Shown: piece by piece, positions 9,108 to 18,328 of the stretch
Position numbering within the stretch: the stretch's first letter is position 1
Layout: every line of letters begins with the position of its first letter
NCBI GenBank assembly: GCA_029244985.1
Contig: JAQWQD010000017.1
Location: forward strand, 248,001-312,000
From: Gammaproteobacteria bacterium
Lineage (GTDB): Bacteria > Pseudomonadota > Gammaproteobacteria > Pseudomonadales > Pseudohongiellaceae
Direction of reading: 5' to 3'
Length of the DNA stretch: 64,000 bases
The notes under the pieces: generated by a model
Seen by the model: only the letters and a program-made list of their open reading frames with translations
Database searches by the model: none
What the model was told of the DNA's origin: nothing
Made by a program: the position numbers and the translations under genes

Positions 9108-11110
9108 TACCAGAATTAGGACAATTCTCTCTTATACTTGCTTTCTGTCTAAGTATTCTACTTGGCACTTTGCCGATAATTGGCGCTGCTAGAAGTAATA
9201 TGGTCTGGATGAATTTAGCGCGACCGCTAGCTGCTGGAATTTTTGTCTTCTTGAGTATAAGTATCGGAATCCTTGCTTATACTTTTGCAACTGACGACTT
9301 TTCTGTGCAAATTGTAGCAGCGCAATCTAATTCACTCTTGCCGATGCACTATAAACTCACGGCCCTGTGGGGTGGCCATGAGGGTTCATTTCTATTATGG
9401 ACTTTTATGCTTTCCGGCTGGATGTTGGCGGTTAGCGTCTTTAGTAAAAGTATGCCAATCGAGTTTGTTGCAAGAGTCTTAGGAGTGCTGGGCTTGCTCT
9501 GTGTTGCCTACATTCTTTTTATGCTGGCAACCTCAAATCCTTTCATGAGAATTGTGCCATTACCTCCGGGCGATGGATCTGACCTCAACACAGCCTTGCA
9601 AGATTTCGGGTTTATTGTGCATCCGCCTACTCTATATATGGGCTACGTCGGTTTCTCGGTGGTATTCGCTTTTGCTATTGCGGCTTTATTGAGTGGCCGT
9701 TTGGATGCGGCTTGGGCAAGATGGTCTCGACCCTGGGCAAATATCTCTTGGGCAATTCTTACTATTGGTATTGCATTGGGTAGTTGGTGGGCTTACTACG
9801 AATTAGGTTGGGGAGGTTGGTGGGCATGGGATCCTGTGGAAAACCCTCCGTTAATCACTTGGTTGCTTGGCACAGCCCTGATTCACTCGCTTGCGGTTAC
9901 GGAAAAACGAGGCGTCTTTAAAAGCTGGACAGTTCTTTTAGCAATATTGGCATTTTCAGGAAGTTTACTGGGAACCTTTATAACCCGCTCTGGGCTACTG
10001 ACTTCTGTACATGCTTTTGCTAGTGACCCAACAAGGGGTGTCTTTATATTAGCTATATTAGTAATTGCTGTCGGAGGAGCTTTACTCCTTTATGCTATTC
10101 GTGCTCCCCAGATGAAAAGTGAATTTGGGTTCGGTTTGGTCTCTCGGGAAATATTTCTTCTTGCAAATAATGTTCTGCTAGTTGTTTCAGCGGCATCGAT
10201 CTTTCTTGGTACTATGTTCCCGATGATTTATCAGGCACTAACGGATGACTTAATTTCTATCGGCCCCCCATATTTTAATGCCATTTTCGGCCCCCTCATG
10301 GTTCTATTGATTTTGGTATTAGCAGTGGGGCCAATGAGCCGTTGGAAGCGAACTTCTACTTCTTATTTGGTCCAACAACTAGCCAAAGTTGCGGCAGCGA
10401 GTATAGCTATTGGCGTGGTATTGCCGTTGCTTGTACTTTTCGAGATTTCTTTCGCTGCTATTATTTGTGTAGTCCTGGCCTCATGGATTGTGTTGAGTAT
10501 GGCTAAAGACTTAAGAAATAAGATTGCTAATAAGGAAACTGTAAGCAAAGGTTTGCGTACACTCTCCTTAAGTTATTATGGAATGCAAATCGCACATATT
10601 GGCGTAGCGGTTATGTTAATAGGTGTAGGCTTAACAAGTTATTTTAGTGCCGAACGCAGCGTATTGTTGGCGCCTGGTGCGACGGTTACACTGGGATCCT
10701 ATGCTTTTCGTTTCGATGGTAGCGAAGCAACACAAGGGCCAAATTATATTGCTGACCAAGCAACATTTAGCATTAGTAAAGATGGTAACTCTTTAGGTGA
10801 ACTTTACCCTGAACGAAGAATATATTTGGCTACTGGGACTCCATCAACTGAAATGGCAATCGATGCCGGTTTTCTGCGCGACCTTTTTATAACCTTAGGT
10901 GAAGAAAAAGAGGATGGTGCCTGGACTATGACAGTTTACGTTAAGCCATTTGTGCGCTGGATTTGGTTAGGTGCAATTTTTATGGCAACGGGAGGTACTT
11001 TGGCCGCCACTGACAAACGTTATCGCCGCTTGCGTCAACGTAAATCTGCGAGAGACATCGCAGCCAAAGAGAAAATCGAATCAGATAGCTTGCAGCCTGC
11101 TTCATCTTAA
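9104..11110 (+). CDS. ccmF: Cytochrome c heme lyase subunit CcmF
   Basis: This 668-residue polytopic membrane protein is the core of the CcmFH(I) heme ligase. The WWD domain is intact (GWGGWWAWDPVENPPLITW), preceded by the VHPPTLYMGY segment with a conserved histidine. The protein ends in a basic cytoplasmic tail (RYRRLRQRKSAR). Length is typical of CcmF (about 650). It is translationally coupled to ccmE and lies 2 bp before ccmG. Confidence 0.97.
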   Translation: MIPELGQFSLILAFCLSILLGTLPIIGAARSNMVWMNLARPLAAGIFVFLSISIGILAYTFATDDFSVQIVAAQSNSLLPMHYKLTALWGGHEGSFLLWTFMLSGWMLAVSVFSKSMPIEFVARVLGVLGLLCVAYILFMLATSNPFMRIVPLPPGDGSDLNTALQDFGFIVHPPTLYMGYVGFSVVFAFAIAALLSGRLDAAWARWSRPWANISWAILTIGIALGSWWAYYELGWGGWWAWDPVENPPLITWLLGTALIHSLAVTEKRGVFKSWTVLLAILAFSGSLLGTFITRSGLLTSVHAFASDPTRGVFILAILVIAVGGALLLYAIRAPQMKSEFGFGLVSREIFLLANNVLLVVSAASIFLGTMFPMIYQALTDDLISIGPPYFNAIFGPLMVLLILVLAVGPMSRWKRTSTSYLVQQLAKVAAASIAIGVVLPLLVLFEISFAAIICVVLASWIVLSMAKDLRNKIANKETVSKGLRTLSLSYYGMQIAHIGVAVMLIGVGLTSYFSAERSVLLAPGATVTLGSYAFRFDGSEATQGPNYIADQATFSISKDGNSLGELYPERRIYLATGTPSTEMAIDAGFLRDLFITLGEEKEDGAWTMTVYVKPFVRWIWLGAIFMATGGTLAATDKRYRRLRQRKSARDIAAKEKIESDSLQPASS

Positions 11111-11112
11111 TC

Positions 11113-11646
11113 ATGGACAAACTTAAATATTTTGTACCCTCGTTCGTTTTTATCGCGCTGGCCGTACTACTCTGGCGTGGACTGTACCTAGATACAAGAA
11201 CTTTGCCGTCGATGCTCATCGATAAGCCGCTACCGACATTTGCACTTGCCAAGGTAGGTGGAGAGCCGGTTAGCAATTCGGATCTTCCGGATGAAATATT
11301 TCTACTCAATGTGTGGGGGAGTTATTGTCTGCCATGTTTAATTGAGCATCCCACTTTCATGCGACTCTCTGAAGAAGGCGAAATTCCGGTTGTGGGTATA
11401 AACTATAAAGACCAAAACGAATTAGCAAAGGACTGGCTCGATACAAATGGCAATCCTTTTTCATTCAGCATCGAAGATCTAGATGGAAGATTCGGAATTG
11501 ATTTGGGTGTCTATGGTGCACCAGAAACCTACCTAGTTGATGCAGAAGGCGTGATTCGGTATCGACATGTCAGTGTTCTTGATGAAACTGTTTGGAATCA
11601 AGAGTTTTTACCTGCAATTGCCGAGCTTGAGGCCGAGTCAAATTAA
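11113..11646 (+). CDS. ccmG: Thiol:disulfide oxidoreductase CcmG (DsbE)
   Basis: This 177-residue membrane-tethered thioredoxin-fold protein reduces apocytochrome c cysteines before heme attachment. An N-terminal signal anchor (residues about 5-22) is followed by the active site NVWGSYCLPC, the insert GINYKD, and the cis-proline region YGAPETYLVD. The WGSYC start of the motif is a small variation on the usual WASWC. It lies directly after ccmF. Confidence 0.94.
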   Translation: MDKLKYFVPSFVFIALAVLLWRGLYLDTRTLPSMLIDKPLPTFALAKVGGEPVSNSDLPDEIFLLNVWGSYCLPCLIEHPTFMRLSEEGEIPVVGINYKDQNELAKDWLDTNGNPFSFSIEDLDGRFGIDLGVYGAPETYLVDAEGVIRYRHVSVLDETVWNQEFLPAIAELEAESN

Positions 11647-11687
11647 CTAGATGGTTTTAGGTGAAAATAAAATAGATATTTATTGAG

Positions 11688-12173
11688 ATGAAAGCCTTTC
11701 GTTATCTAAATTATATTTCTTTTAGCTTGCTTTTTATTCTTGGGGTAGCGTCGGGTTCCATTGCTCAAGTTGATACTTTTGAGTTTGACAATGATGTGCA
11801 ACAACAAAGGTTCCGCACACTATCTGACGAATTGCGCTGCCCAATGTGCCAAAACACTAATCTAAGTGGCTCAACTGGCGGTGTTGCAGAAGACCTTCGG
11901 CGAGAAATTCATCGAATGATTCTCGAGGGAATGTCAGATAGGGATATTGAGAGGTTTATGTTCGAGCGTTATGGCGATTTTATTTTTTATCGACCGCGTC
12001 TAACTGCCCAAACACTATTGCTGTGGTTTGGGCCATTATTTTTTTTGTTGATCGGTGGGTTTGTCGCAAGAGGTATTTTTAAGCGGGCGAAAGATGTCGG
12101 AGATATAGAATCTAAGTTGAGTGAGTCGCAAAAAGCGCGACTAAACGAATTAATTGGCGAGAAACAAGGGTAA
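11688..12173 (+). CDS. ccmH: Cytochrome c maturation protein CcmH (CcmL-type)
   Basis: This 161-residue protein has a signal peptide, the redox motif LRCPMCQN (CxxC), a three-helix bundle typical of the family (GMSDRDIERFMFERYGDFI, in part) and a C-terminal membrane helix. It works with CcmG in keeping apocytochrome thiols reduced. It is the short form, without the TPR domain, which is encoded separately by the next gene. Confidence 0.95.
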   Translation: MKAFRYLNYISFSLLFILGVASGSIAQVDTFEFDNDVQQQRFRTLSDELRCPMCQNTNLSGSTGGVAEDLRREIHRMILEGMSDRDIERFMFERYGDFIFYRPRLTAQTLLLWFGPLFFLLIGGFVARGIFKRAKDVGDIESKLSESQKARLNELIGEKQG

Positions 12174-12190
12174 GTGACGATTTCTGATAG

Positions 12191-13504
12191 GTGTCTATGT
12201 TGTTCCAGGCATTAACTTTTTTATTGATTGCTTTAGCGGCACTATTCGTGATCGTTCCGCTTTGGCGCGACCGTCATAAAACGAATATTGATGCAGAGCT
12301 AAGAAAAGAAGCTAATTTGGCCATGTTTTATGATAGGTCTGAAGATTTGAAGACTGAGCTCGAGGCTGGCAATTTAGATCGAGTGCAATTCGATGCCTTG
12401 ATCATAGAACTACAGCAAAATCTATTAGCAGATGTTGAGATGAAACCTCTCGCAGAGGCTTCTCTTGTTCTAGAAAAATCAAAACAAAAGCGGCAAAAGA
12501 GTAAGGGGAAAGAGAAGAGAGGTCGAGTCAACAGTCTGGGAGCTGATGGTCTTTTTTCCTTAAGCTTAATAGTACCGTTAGTTTTCCTTCTGTTAATGCC
12601 GATTCTCGCTTACGGCCTCTATGAGCGTTGGGGTTTTTTAAGTGATGTAGAAATGATGAGCTTGTATCAGCGTACAGTCGACAATCGAGATGATATAGAG
12701 GAAGCTCAGTCATTAATCGTAAGTTTGGGTGAGGCAGCCCAGGAGAATGAAGATCAGCCCTGGACTTGGTACTTTCTTGCGGAAAATTTTGCCAATCTTG
12801 GGATGTTTAATGAAGCTGAAATTTCCTATCTGCGTTCATCTGCATTACTTGATGCAACTCCTGAAAAAGCGCTGGTGTTAGGCAGAGTGGCAATGGCTAT
12901 GTATATAAATGCCGAGCTGCAGTTCACGCCACAGATATTAGAAATTATTGCTGAGGCGAGAGAGATCAACCCGAACGAGATTTCTATATTGCAGTTACTA
13001 GCAACTGACGCCGCAGAAAATGAAGATTATGAGTCGGCCATCCAATATTGGAGACTATTAATACAGGTGAGCCCTAATTCAGCTCAAGCGGATCAGCTTC
13101 GCTTGAATATTGCTGCTGCTCAACAAGTTCTTGCGGAACAGGACCCGGATGTTGCGAGCGGGCCTATTATCAATATTAATATTTCCCTAGCGAATGGATT
13201 GCAGCTTAATGACAATCTCCGGGTTTTTGTTGCGGCAAGAAATGCTGATAGAGAAGGTATGCCGCCATTAGCAGCAACTTCACTAGTGGTAGCTAATCTT
13301 CCTATCATGGTTCAGCTCGACGATAGTTTGGCAGTTGGCCCCTTTGATTTATCCTCTGCTGAAAATGTCTTTGTTTCTGCTTTAGTATCCTACGCAGGCA
13401 CCGCGACGCCTCAAAGGGGAGATTATCGAGTTGTTTCCGACACTTTCCCCCACAACTTTGATCTCACAGAAGTAAACCTCATTATTTCAGAACAAGTAGA
13501 ATAA
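12191..13504 (+). CDS. ccmI: Cytochrome c biogenesis TPR protein CcmI (CycH)
   Basis: This 437-residue apocytochrome c chaperone has two membrane segments (about residues 4-22 and 125-145) around a cytoplasmic loop that carries a lysine/arginine-rich run (KSKQKRQKSKGKEKR). TPR repeats follow (WTWYFLAENFANLGMFNEAE and similar). The C-terminal beta-rich domain (PIININISLANGLQLNDNL) is found in CycH-type CcmI. It starts at GTG 12191 or at ATG 12197; neither has a clear ribosome site. It closes the ccm operon, 17 bp after ccmH. Confidence 0.9.
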   Translation: MSMLFQALTFLLIALAALFVIVPLWRDRHKTNIDAELRKEANLAMFYDRSEDLKTELEAGNLDRVQFDALIIELQQNLLADVEMKPLAEASLVLEKSKQKRQKSKGKEKRGRVNSLGADGLFSLSLIVPLVFLLLMPILAYGLYERWGFLSDVEMMSLYQRTVDNRDDIEEAQSLIVSLGEAAQENEDQPWTWYFLAENFANLGMFNEAEISYLRSSALLDATPEKALVLGRVAMAMYINAELQFTPQILEIIAEAREINPNEISILQLLATDAAENEDYESAIQYWRLLIQVSPNSAQADQLRLNIAAAQQVLAEQDPDVASGPIININISLANGLQLNDNLRVFVAARNADREGMPPLAATSLVVANLPIMVQLDDSLAVGPFDLSSAENVFVSALVSYAGTATPQRGDYRVVSDTFPHNFDLTEVNLIISEQVE

Positions 13505-13532
13505 GCCACTAGGCTTTACCGACTCGCTGATT

Positions 13533-14159
13533 ATGTATTGGACTGAGTTTCTTGCCATTGCTGTTGCCCATTTGTTTGCGGTGGCTTCTCCGGGCCCAGA
13601 TTTTGCCGTAGTACTCCGGCAATGTGTTACATATGGTACTAAAGCTGGACTCTGGACAAGTATTGGGGTTGCCACTGGAATATTGCTCCATGTCAGTTAT
13701 TGCATATTAGGTGTAGCATTTTTGTTATCTCAATCGCCTTCATTTTTTAGTTCTATGAAATTTCTGGCTGCTTTTTATCTCTTGTATCTAGGTGTCTGCT
13801 CAATTCATGCATCATTAGGCTCGGCCGTGATTGAGGAGGTAATGGAAGATAATAGTAGCGTTGACCCGAGAAAAGCGTTTGTCTTGGGATTCCTTACAAA
13901 TGGTTTGAACCCTAAAGCTACTTTGTTTTTTCTGGCCTTGTTTGCAGTGGTAATCAGGCAGGATACTCCCACTAGTGTGCAAATTGCCTATGGCATCTAC
14001 CTTTCCATAGCGACTTTCATTTGGTTTGCTATGATGTCTAAGATATTAGGTCATGCCGCAGTGCGTATGTGGTTTTTAAGATCAGGAGCATGGTTTGAGC
14101 GGGTTATGGGGGTCATTCTAATTTTGTTAGCGCTCCAGATTGTATTTTATGGCAGTTAA
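13533..14159 (+). CDS. LysE/RhtB-family amino acid exporter
   Basis: This 208-residue inner-membrane protein has about five to six hydrophobic helices. The family signature is at the start (AVASPGPDFAVVLRQCV). The mid-protein GFLTNGLNPKATLFFLALF loop with conserved N-P-K is also diagnostic. Members export amino acids such as homoserine, threonine, lysine or arginine; the substrate cannot be read from sequence. It lies 28 bp after ccmI on the same strand and may be read through from the ccm operon. Confidence 0.88.
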   Translation: MYWTEFLAIAVAHLFAVASPGPDFAVVLRQCVTYGTKAGLWTSIGVATGILLHVSYCILGVAFLLSQSPSFFSSMKFLAAFYLLYLGVCSIHASLGSAVIEEVMEDNSSVDPRKAFVLGFLTNGLNPKATLFFLALFAVVIRQDTPTSVQIAYGIYLSIATFIWFAMMSKILGHAAVRMWFLRSGAWFERVMGVILILLALQIVFYGS

Positions 14160-14259
14160 AAACCCGATCAACATCAATGGATTACAGGCTTTCAGTATAG
14201 TTTTAGCGTGCATCTTCCCGTGAAGGTGAGATATAGTTAGCGATCGAAAGAGAAGTGAT

Positions 14260-15261
14260 ATGCCAGAGTCAGTAAATAAACTAGTAGATAAATTTGGAAG
14301 ACACGTCGATTACATCCGTTTATCGGTGACAGATCGTTGTGACTTCAGATGTGTTTATTGCATGACAGAAGATATGACTTTTCTACCGCGAACTCAGATT
14401 CTTACTTTAGAAGAGTTGTATCAAATAGCAAAAGCATTCACTGAATTGGGCGTTAAGAAGATTCGCCTAACCGGCGGAGAGCCGATGGTTAGAACAGATG
14501 TAATGACACTTATTGAAAAACTGGGCGCACTACCAGGCATAGAGGAACTAAACCTGACTACTAATGGCGCGCAGTTAGATAAGCATGCGCCGGCATTGAA
14601 AAGGGCCGGTGTTAATAGAATCAATATTAGTATCGATAGTCTGAATGCTGGAAGGTTTAAGAAGATTTCTCGTGTTGGAAAATTGGAGAAAGTGCTAGCC
14701 GGAATTGAGGCGGCGAGGAAAGCAGGCTTCGATCGTATTCGCTTGAACTCTGTCATAATGCGCGGATATAACGAAGACGAGGTAATTTCGCTTACTGATT
14801 ACGCTCTAGACCGGGATATTGACATAGCATTTATCGAAGAAATGCCATTAGGCGAAGCTTCAGATCATGATCGCAAAGAAACCACCTGCAGTAATGATTG
14901 GGTTAAAAATGCTATCTCGCAGAAATACGAATTAATAAATAGCACTGAACAAACTGCGGGGCCTTCTCGTTATGCACAAATCGCTGGAAAGAAGAGTCGC
15001 ATCGGTTTTATTTCACCCGTGACGCATAACTTCTGTGAAGATTGTAATAGAGTAAGAGTGACAGTAGAGGGAAGACTTCTTCTTTGTCTAGGTAATGAAC
15101 ACTCAATCGATCTACGCTCGATCCTGAGAGATGAGTCTTCTAACATCGACGATTTAAAGCAAGCAATTATTGCTTCTATGGAAATAAAGCCTGAGCGCCA
15201 TTATTTCTATGATAAGGAGCATGCACAACCAGTCCGCTTAATGAATATGACTGGCGGCTAA
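14260..15261 (+). CDS. moaA: GTP 3',8-cyclase MoaA
   Basis: This 333-residue radical SAM enzyme turns GTP into 3',8-cyclo-GTP in the first step of molybdenum cofactor synthesis. The SAM-binding cluster motif is CDFRCVYC (cysteines 27, 31, 34). The second [4Fe-4S] cluster comes from CEDCNRVRV and a later LLLC near the C-terminus. The protein ends in the conserved Gly-Gly (MTGG), which is needed for catalysis. Length is standard. moaB follows 5 bp later. Confidence 0.97.
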   Translation: MPESVNKLVDKFGRHVDYIRLSVTDRCDFRCVYCMTEDMTFLPRTQILTLEELYQIAKAFTELGVKKIRLTGGEPMVRTDVMTLIEKLGALPGIEELNLTTNGAQLDKHAPALKRAGVNRINISIDSLNAGRFKKISRVGKLEKVLAGIEAARKAGFDRIRLNSVIMRGYNEDEVISLTDYALDRDIDIAFIEEMPLGEASDHDRKETTCSNDWVKNAISQKYELINSTEQTAGPSRYAQIAGKKSRIGFISPVTHNFCEDCNRVRVTVEGRLLLCLGNEHSIDLRSILRDESSNIDDLKQAIIASMEIKPERHYFYDKEHAQPVRLMNMTGG

Positions 15262-15266
15262 CTAGA

Positions 15267-15770
15267 ATGATTGTTGCGACACCATTAAAGATTGCGGTTA
15301 TAACAGTTTCTGATACTCGTACCAAAGAAACTGATAAGTCAGGCAAAGTTCTTATAGATAATCTTCTAGATTCCGGTCATTTACTTCATTCCAAAATCAT
15401 TGTTAAAGATGATGTTTACGATCTACGCGCAATTGTCTCGGCTCATATTGCAGACCCAGAGGTTAATGTTGTGCTTACCACTGGTGGGACTGGGTTTACT
15501 TCACGGGATAACACCCAAAAGGCGTTACAAATACTTTTTGATCTTCACATCGAAGGGTTTGGTGAATTGTTTCGTCAACTTTCTTTTGAAGAAATTGGTA
15601 ATTCGACAGTTCAGTCTCGAGTGTTCGCCGGATTAGCTAATGGGACTATTGTGTTTTGTTTGCCAGGTTCGCCCGGTGCATGTAAAACAGGATGGAACAA
15701 AATCATAATGGATCAACTTGATAGTGACCATAAGCCCTGCAATTTTGTAGATAAGCTAAGCTTAGGTTAG
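15267..15770 (+). CDS. moaB: Molybdenum cofactor biosynthesis protein MoaB
   Basis: This 167-residue member of the MoaB/Mog family carries the molybdopterin-binding fold (AVITVSDTRT, then the TTGGTGFTSRDNT loop, and the LPGSPGACKTGW region). The family adenylates molybdopterin; in E. coli Mog does this and MoaB is largely dispensable, so this gene may be the working enzyme here. It is probably co-transcribed with moaA. The other moa/moe genes are not in the window. Confidence 0.92.
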   Translation: MIVATPLKIAVITVSDTRTKETDKSGKVLIDNLLDSGHLLHSKIIVKDDVYDLRAIVSAHIADPEVNVVLTTGGTGFTSRDNTQKALQILFDLHIEGFGELFRQLSFEEIGNSTVQSRVFAGLANGTIVFCLPGSPGACKTGWNKIIMDQLDSDHKPCNFVDKLSLG

Positions 15771-15969
15771 GTTATGCCTTCGTTAAGTTGAGTTTTCGGA
15801 TTCTATGAATTTAAAATTAACGAAGAATAGATGGTGCAATGCATTGTCCAATCGTTGGATATGTACCTGCCAATTTGTTGATTATTCCAGCTAACTTTAC
15901 TGATCGGATAAAGCGGCTAAAGCGGTTAGTAAAACACCAGTGCAAGCGCCGAAAGGGCTTGACTGGCGT

Positions 15970-16002
15970 TTAAGTCTTGTCAGGAGTTGAAGGACCTTCC
16001 AT
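15970..16002 (-). CDS. Candidate 10-residue micro-ORF
   Basis: The frame reads MEGPSTPDKT and stop. Its only support is a very good ribosome site: GGGAGG (16007-16012, minus strand) 4 nt before ATG. It lies 20 nt after the 41-residue frame on the same strand. It could be a tiny leader peptide or chance. Confidence 0.25.
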   Translation of the reverse strand: MEGPSTPDKT

Positions 16003-16022
16003 ATTGCCTCCCTCTAATTGGC

Positions 16023-16148
16023 TCATATAGCGGCGTAAACAATTGCAGCAGGGACGGCTAGGGCAGCTGCTACAAGCGCAACACTTACCAGTGTAGCCTC
16101 TACAATTGGACGGGCTTTCTTTAATGTCTTGCTCATTATCTTTTCCAT
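16023..16148 (-). CDS. Candidate 41-residue single-helix membrane microprotein
   Basis: I do not recognise this frame. It begins MEKIMSKTLKKARP and then has one hydrophobic helix of about 25 residues rich in Ala and Val (VSVALVAAALAVPAAIVYAA), ending immediately after it. The positive N-terminus and short hydrophobic body are typical of small membrane proteins. There is no strong ribosome site at the first ATG; the second ATG (codon 5) is an alternative. A hairpin (16176-16193) and an inverted repeat (16231-16256) lie in its 5' region. Confidence 0.4.
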   Translation of the reverse strand: MEKIMSKTLKKARPIVEATLVSVALVAAALAVPAAIVYAAI

Positions 16149-16175
16149 TTAGTTAAGTTCAATGTTAATCAATAC

Positions 16176-16193
16176 CGTGCTCTCTACAGCACG
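16176..16193. repeat. 6-bp hairpin upstream of the 41-residue frame
   Basis: CGTGCT and AGCACG surround a 6-nt loop. In the minus-strand direction it lies in the putative leader of the small gene, 27 nt before its ATG. Confidence 0.35.
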
Positions 16194-16230
16194 AAGCGAA
16201 TGGTAACACAATATGTCCATAATAGTAACA

Positions 16231-16256
16231 TTAATGTGTATTAAAGCGCACATTAA
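16231..16256. repeat. 8-bp inverted repeat (possible operator)
   Basis: TTAATGTG and CACATTAA are separated by 10 bp, giving an operator-like dyad about 80 bp before the small minus-strand frame. Confidence 0.4.
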
Positions 16257-16529
16257 GGAAAAGGTAACAAAATTAATATTTATTGGCAATTAAAGCTTAT
16301 AATTCAGTAAGATAAGATGTGTTTCACTGATTTTTCTGTTAGGTGCGGGGACATATGCGTCAGTAACATATTGATATTAAAAATTAACTTCAAAGTTATC
16401 AATTCATCCTGTAATTAGAAGCACGTTAATTATGTAACGGTAAGTAACATTATAATTGACACTTTGTTCTCGCAAGCGACACAATTACCTCAAATAGGAA
16501 CTGAGAAATAAATGACCATGGAGGTATTT

Positions 16530-16679
16530 ATGATTTTGAGTATTAAATTATCCGGTTTTAATAGCTCGCGTTTGGCGTTTTCCTCAAATGTGCTGGTTCT
16601 TGTTACATTGCTAGTTACCAAACCTTTACTCCAGCTAGATCGGCTACAATCGAGGCATGGCAAAAAAACCAATCATTGA
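16530..16679 (+). CDS. Candidate 49-residue ORF overlapping the hemD-like start
   Basis: This frame starts at ATG 16530 with GGAGG at 16520-16524 and a 5-nt spacer, one of the better ribosome sites in the region. The product has a hydrophobic middle (LAFSSNVLVLVTLLV) and a basic end. It runs 23 bp into the next gene in another frame, so it could couple translation to that gene. There is no recognised family. Confidence 0.3.
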   Translation: MILSIKLSGFNSSRLAFSSNVLVLVTLLVTKPLLQLDRLQSRHGKKTNH

Positions 16680-17493
16680 ATCCCCACTCTGTGGGAAAAA
16701 AATCGCCCTTCCTGAGAGCCGTCAACTAGATGTGTTGGCAGCATTATTTGAAAGGAGGCAAGCTAAAGTATTTCGTGTGCCCCTTGTCACTATCCTTGAT
16801 ACGCCAGACCAGACAGCGACCATAAAATGGTTGCATTGGTTTATCCGAGAAACCCCAGATTATTTCATTATCCTAACTGGTGAGGGTTTGCGTCGTCTTT
16901 TAGACGCTTCGGCTAGAAATAATATTAAAGATGAATTTGTTAAGGCTTTAGGGTCGGTTCAGAAAATATGTCGTGGTCCTAAACCTGGAAGGGCATTGAA
17001 AGAAGTCGGGCTAAGCTCTGATATAGAATCGAGCATACCTACAAGCGAAGGCATAATGAAAACCTTAGAACCTCTCAAGCTGGATGATTTACGAGTAGCA
17101 GTGCAACTTTATGGGGATGATCCTAATGTGCAATTAATGGCCTATCTGCATCAACAAAATTTAGCAGCAATTGAGTCCGTGGCTCCCTATGTTTATGCGG
17201 CACACAGTAATATTGAAGAAGTGCAAGAGCTCATTGATAGGTTAAGCAACAATGAGTTGGATTTATTGGCTTTTACTAGCAAGTCTCAGGTTAAGCGTTT
17301 ATTTAGGGTTGCTAAAGAATTTGATCTATTAGATGACTTGCATAAAGGCTTGCTAGTCACTCATGTGGGCGCTATAGGCCCCATTGTCCAACAAGAATTG
17401 ACTGATTACGGAGTGCAAATTAGCGTCGCTCCAAGCACCAAGTATTTCATGAAACCCTTTGTTAAAGCGGCGGAATCTTTGTTTAGCGCGTAA
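16657..17493 (+). CDS. Uroporphyrinogen-III synthase (HemD) family protein
   Basis: This 278-residue protein has the two-lobed HemD layout: an N-terminal SPLCGKKIALPESRQ strand, a central swap region (DLRVAVQLYGDD), a second Rossmann-like half (LAFTSKSQVKRLF), and the closing HVGAIGPIVQQELTDYGV motif followed by the KPFVKAA tail. HemD closes hydroxymethylbilane to uroporphyrinogen III on the way to heme, siroheme and B12. It is not next to hemC here, so it may be a paralogue rather than the main HemD. The start overlaps a small upstream frame. Confidence 0.75.
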   Translation: MAKKPIIESPLCGKKIALPESRQLDVLAALFERRQAKVFRVPLVTILDTPDQTATIKWLHWFIRETPDYFIILTGEGLRRLLDASARNNIKDEFVKALGSVQKICRGPKPGRALKEVGLSSDIESSIPTSEGIMKTLEPLKLDDLRVAVQLYGDDPNVQLMAYLHQQNLAAIESVAPYVYAAHSNIEEVQELIDRLSNNELDLLAFTSKSQVKRLFRVAKEFDLLDDLHKGLLVTHVGAIGPIVQQELTDYGVQISVAPSTKYFMKPFVKAAESLFSA

Positions 17494-17560
17494 GCCGCTA
17501 GTGTAGATACGCGTCAAGCGCTAAAATTGAAGTTTTGCCGCAGGACTAAGTATATCAACC

Positions 17561-18328
17561 ATGCGAGTAATGACATTTAACTGCAATGGTATTCGAGCTG
17601 CTGCCCGGAAAGGATTTTTTGAATGGCTAAATGAGCAGAGCGTTGATGTGGTCTGTCTGCAGGAAACGAGAGCTCAGCTTGATCAGTTGAATGCCCCGAT
17701 TTTTCATCCTGAGCAATATGGCTGCCATTATTTCGACGCTGTAAAAAAAGGCTATGCTGGGACTGCTATTTATTGCAAAAAGACCCCTAAGAAAATTTCT
17801 CGTGGCTTAGGCTTTGAAGTTGCTGACACTGAAGGGCGATATATTCAGGCAGATTTTGATAACGTGAGTGTAGCATCGCTTTATTTGCCATCTGGCTCCT
17901 CTGGAGAGGAGCGCCAACAACGCAAGTGGAGCTTTATGGAAAAATTTATGCATCATATGCAGAGCCTTCGGAATAAGCGGCGTGAATTTATTATCTGTGC
18001 AGATTGGAATATTTGTCACAAAAATATTGATCTTAAAAATTGGCGGCCTAACCAAAAAAATTCAGGCTTTTTACCTGAAGAACGCCAATGGCTGGATTTG
18101 CTCTACGATGATGTAGGTTATGTCGATGCCTTCAGAGTAGTTAATAAGGATGAGGAGCAGTATTCGTGGTGGTCTAATCGAGGCCAAGCCCGCGCTAATA
18201 ATGTCGGGTGGCGTTTGGATTATCATGTCGTGACGCCAGGTTTAAAGAAAAAGATTCTGTCCGCCGAAATCTATACAGAACAGAACTTTTCGGACCATGC
18301 ACCAGTCATAATAGACTACGACTTTTAG
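17561..18328 (+). CDS. Exodeoxyribonuclease III (AP endonuclease family)
   Basis: This 255-residue member of the exonuclease III/APE family cuts at abasic sites and trims 3' ends in base excision repair. Markers are [10 protein letters not shown] at the start (Asn ligand), VCLQETR (metal-binding Glu), the YLPSG loop, [19 protein letters not shown] and the final [12 protein letters not shown] (Asp-His catalytic pair). It resembles the ExoA-type enzymes of pseudomonads; xthA versus exoA cannot be separated by eye. The following cyclophilin gene starts 47 bp later. Confidence 0.93.
   Translation: MRVMTFNCNGIRAAARKGFFEWLNEQSVDVVCLQETRAQLDQLNAPIFHPEQYGCHYFDAVKKGYAGTAIYCKKTPKKISRGLGFEVADTEGRYIQADFDNVSVASLYLPSGSSGEERQQRKWSFMEKFMHHMQSLRNKRREFIICADWNICHKNIDLKNWRPNQKNSGFLPEERQWLDLLYDDVGYVDAFRVVNKDEEQYSWWSNRGQARANNVGWRLDYHVVTPGLKKKILSAEIYTEQNFSDHAPVIIDYDF

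Larger units (their letters stand above)
15771..16656 (+). other. 886-bp gap after moaB holding candidate micro-ORFs and inverted repeats
   Basis: No long gene is present. The stretch holds, on the minus strand, a 41-codon and a 10-codon reading frame, and on the plus strand a 49-codon frame with a strong ribosome site that runs into the next gene. It also holds inverted repeats at 16176-16193 and 16231-16256, and several copies of GTAACA-like words between 16200 and 16450. No clear terminator follows moaB. Confidence 0.5.
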
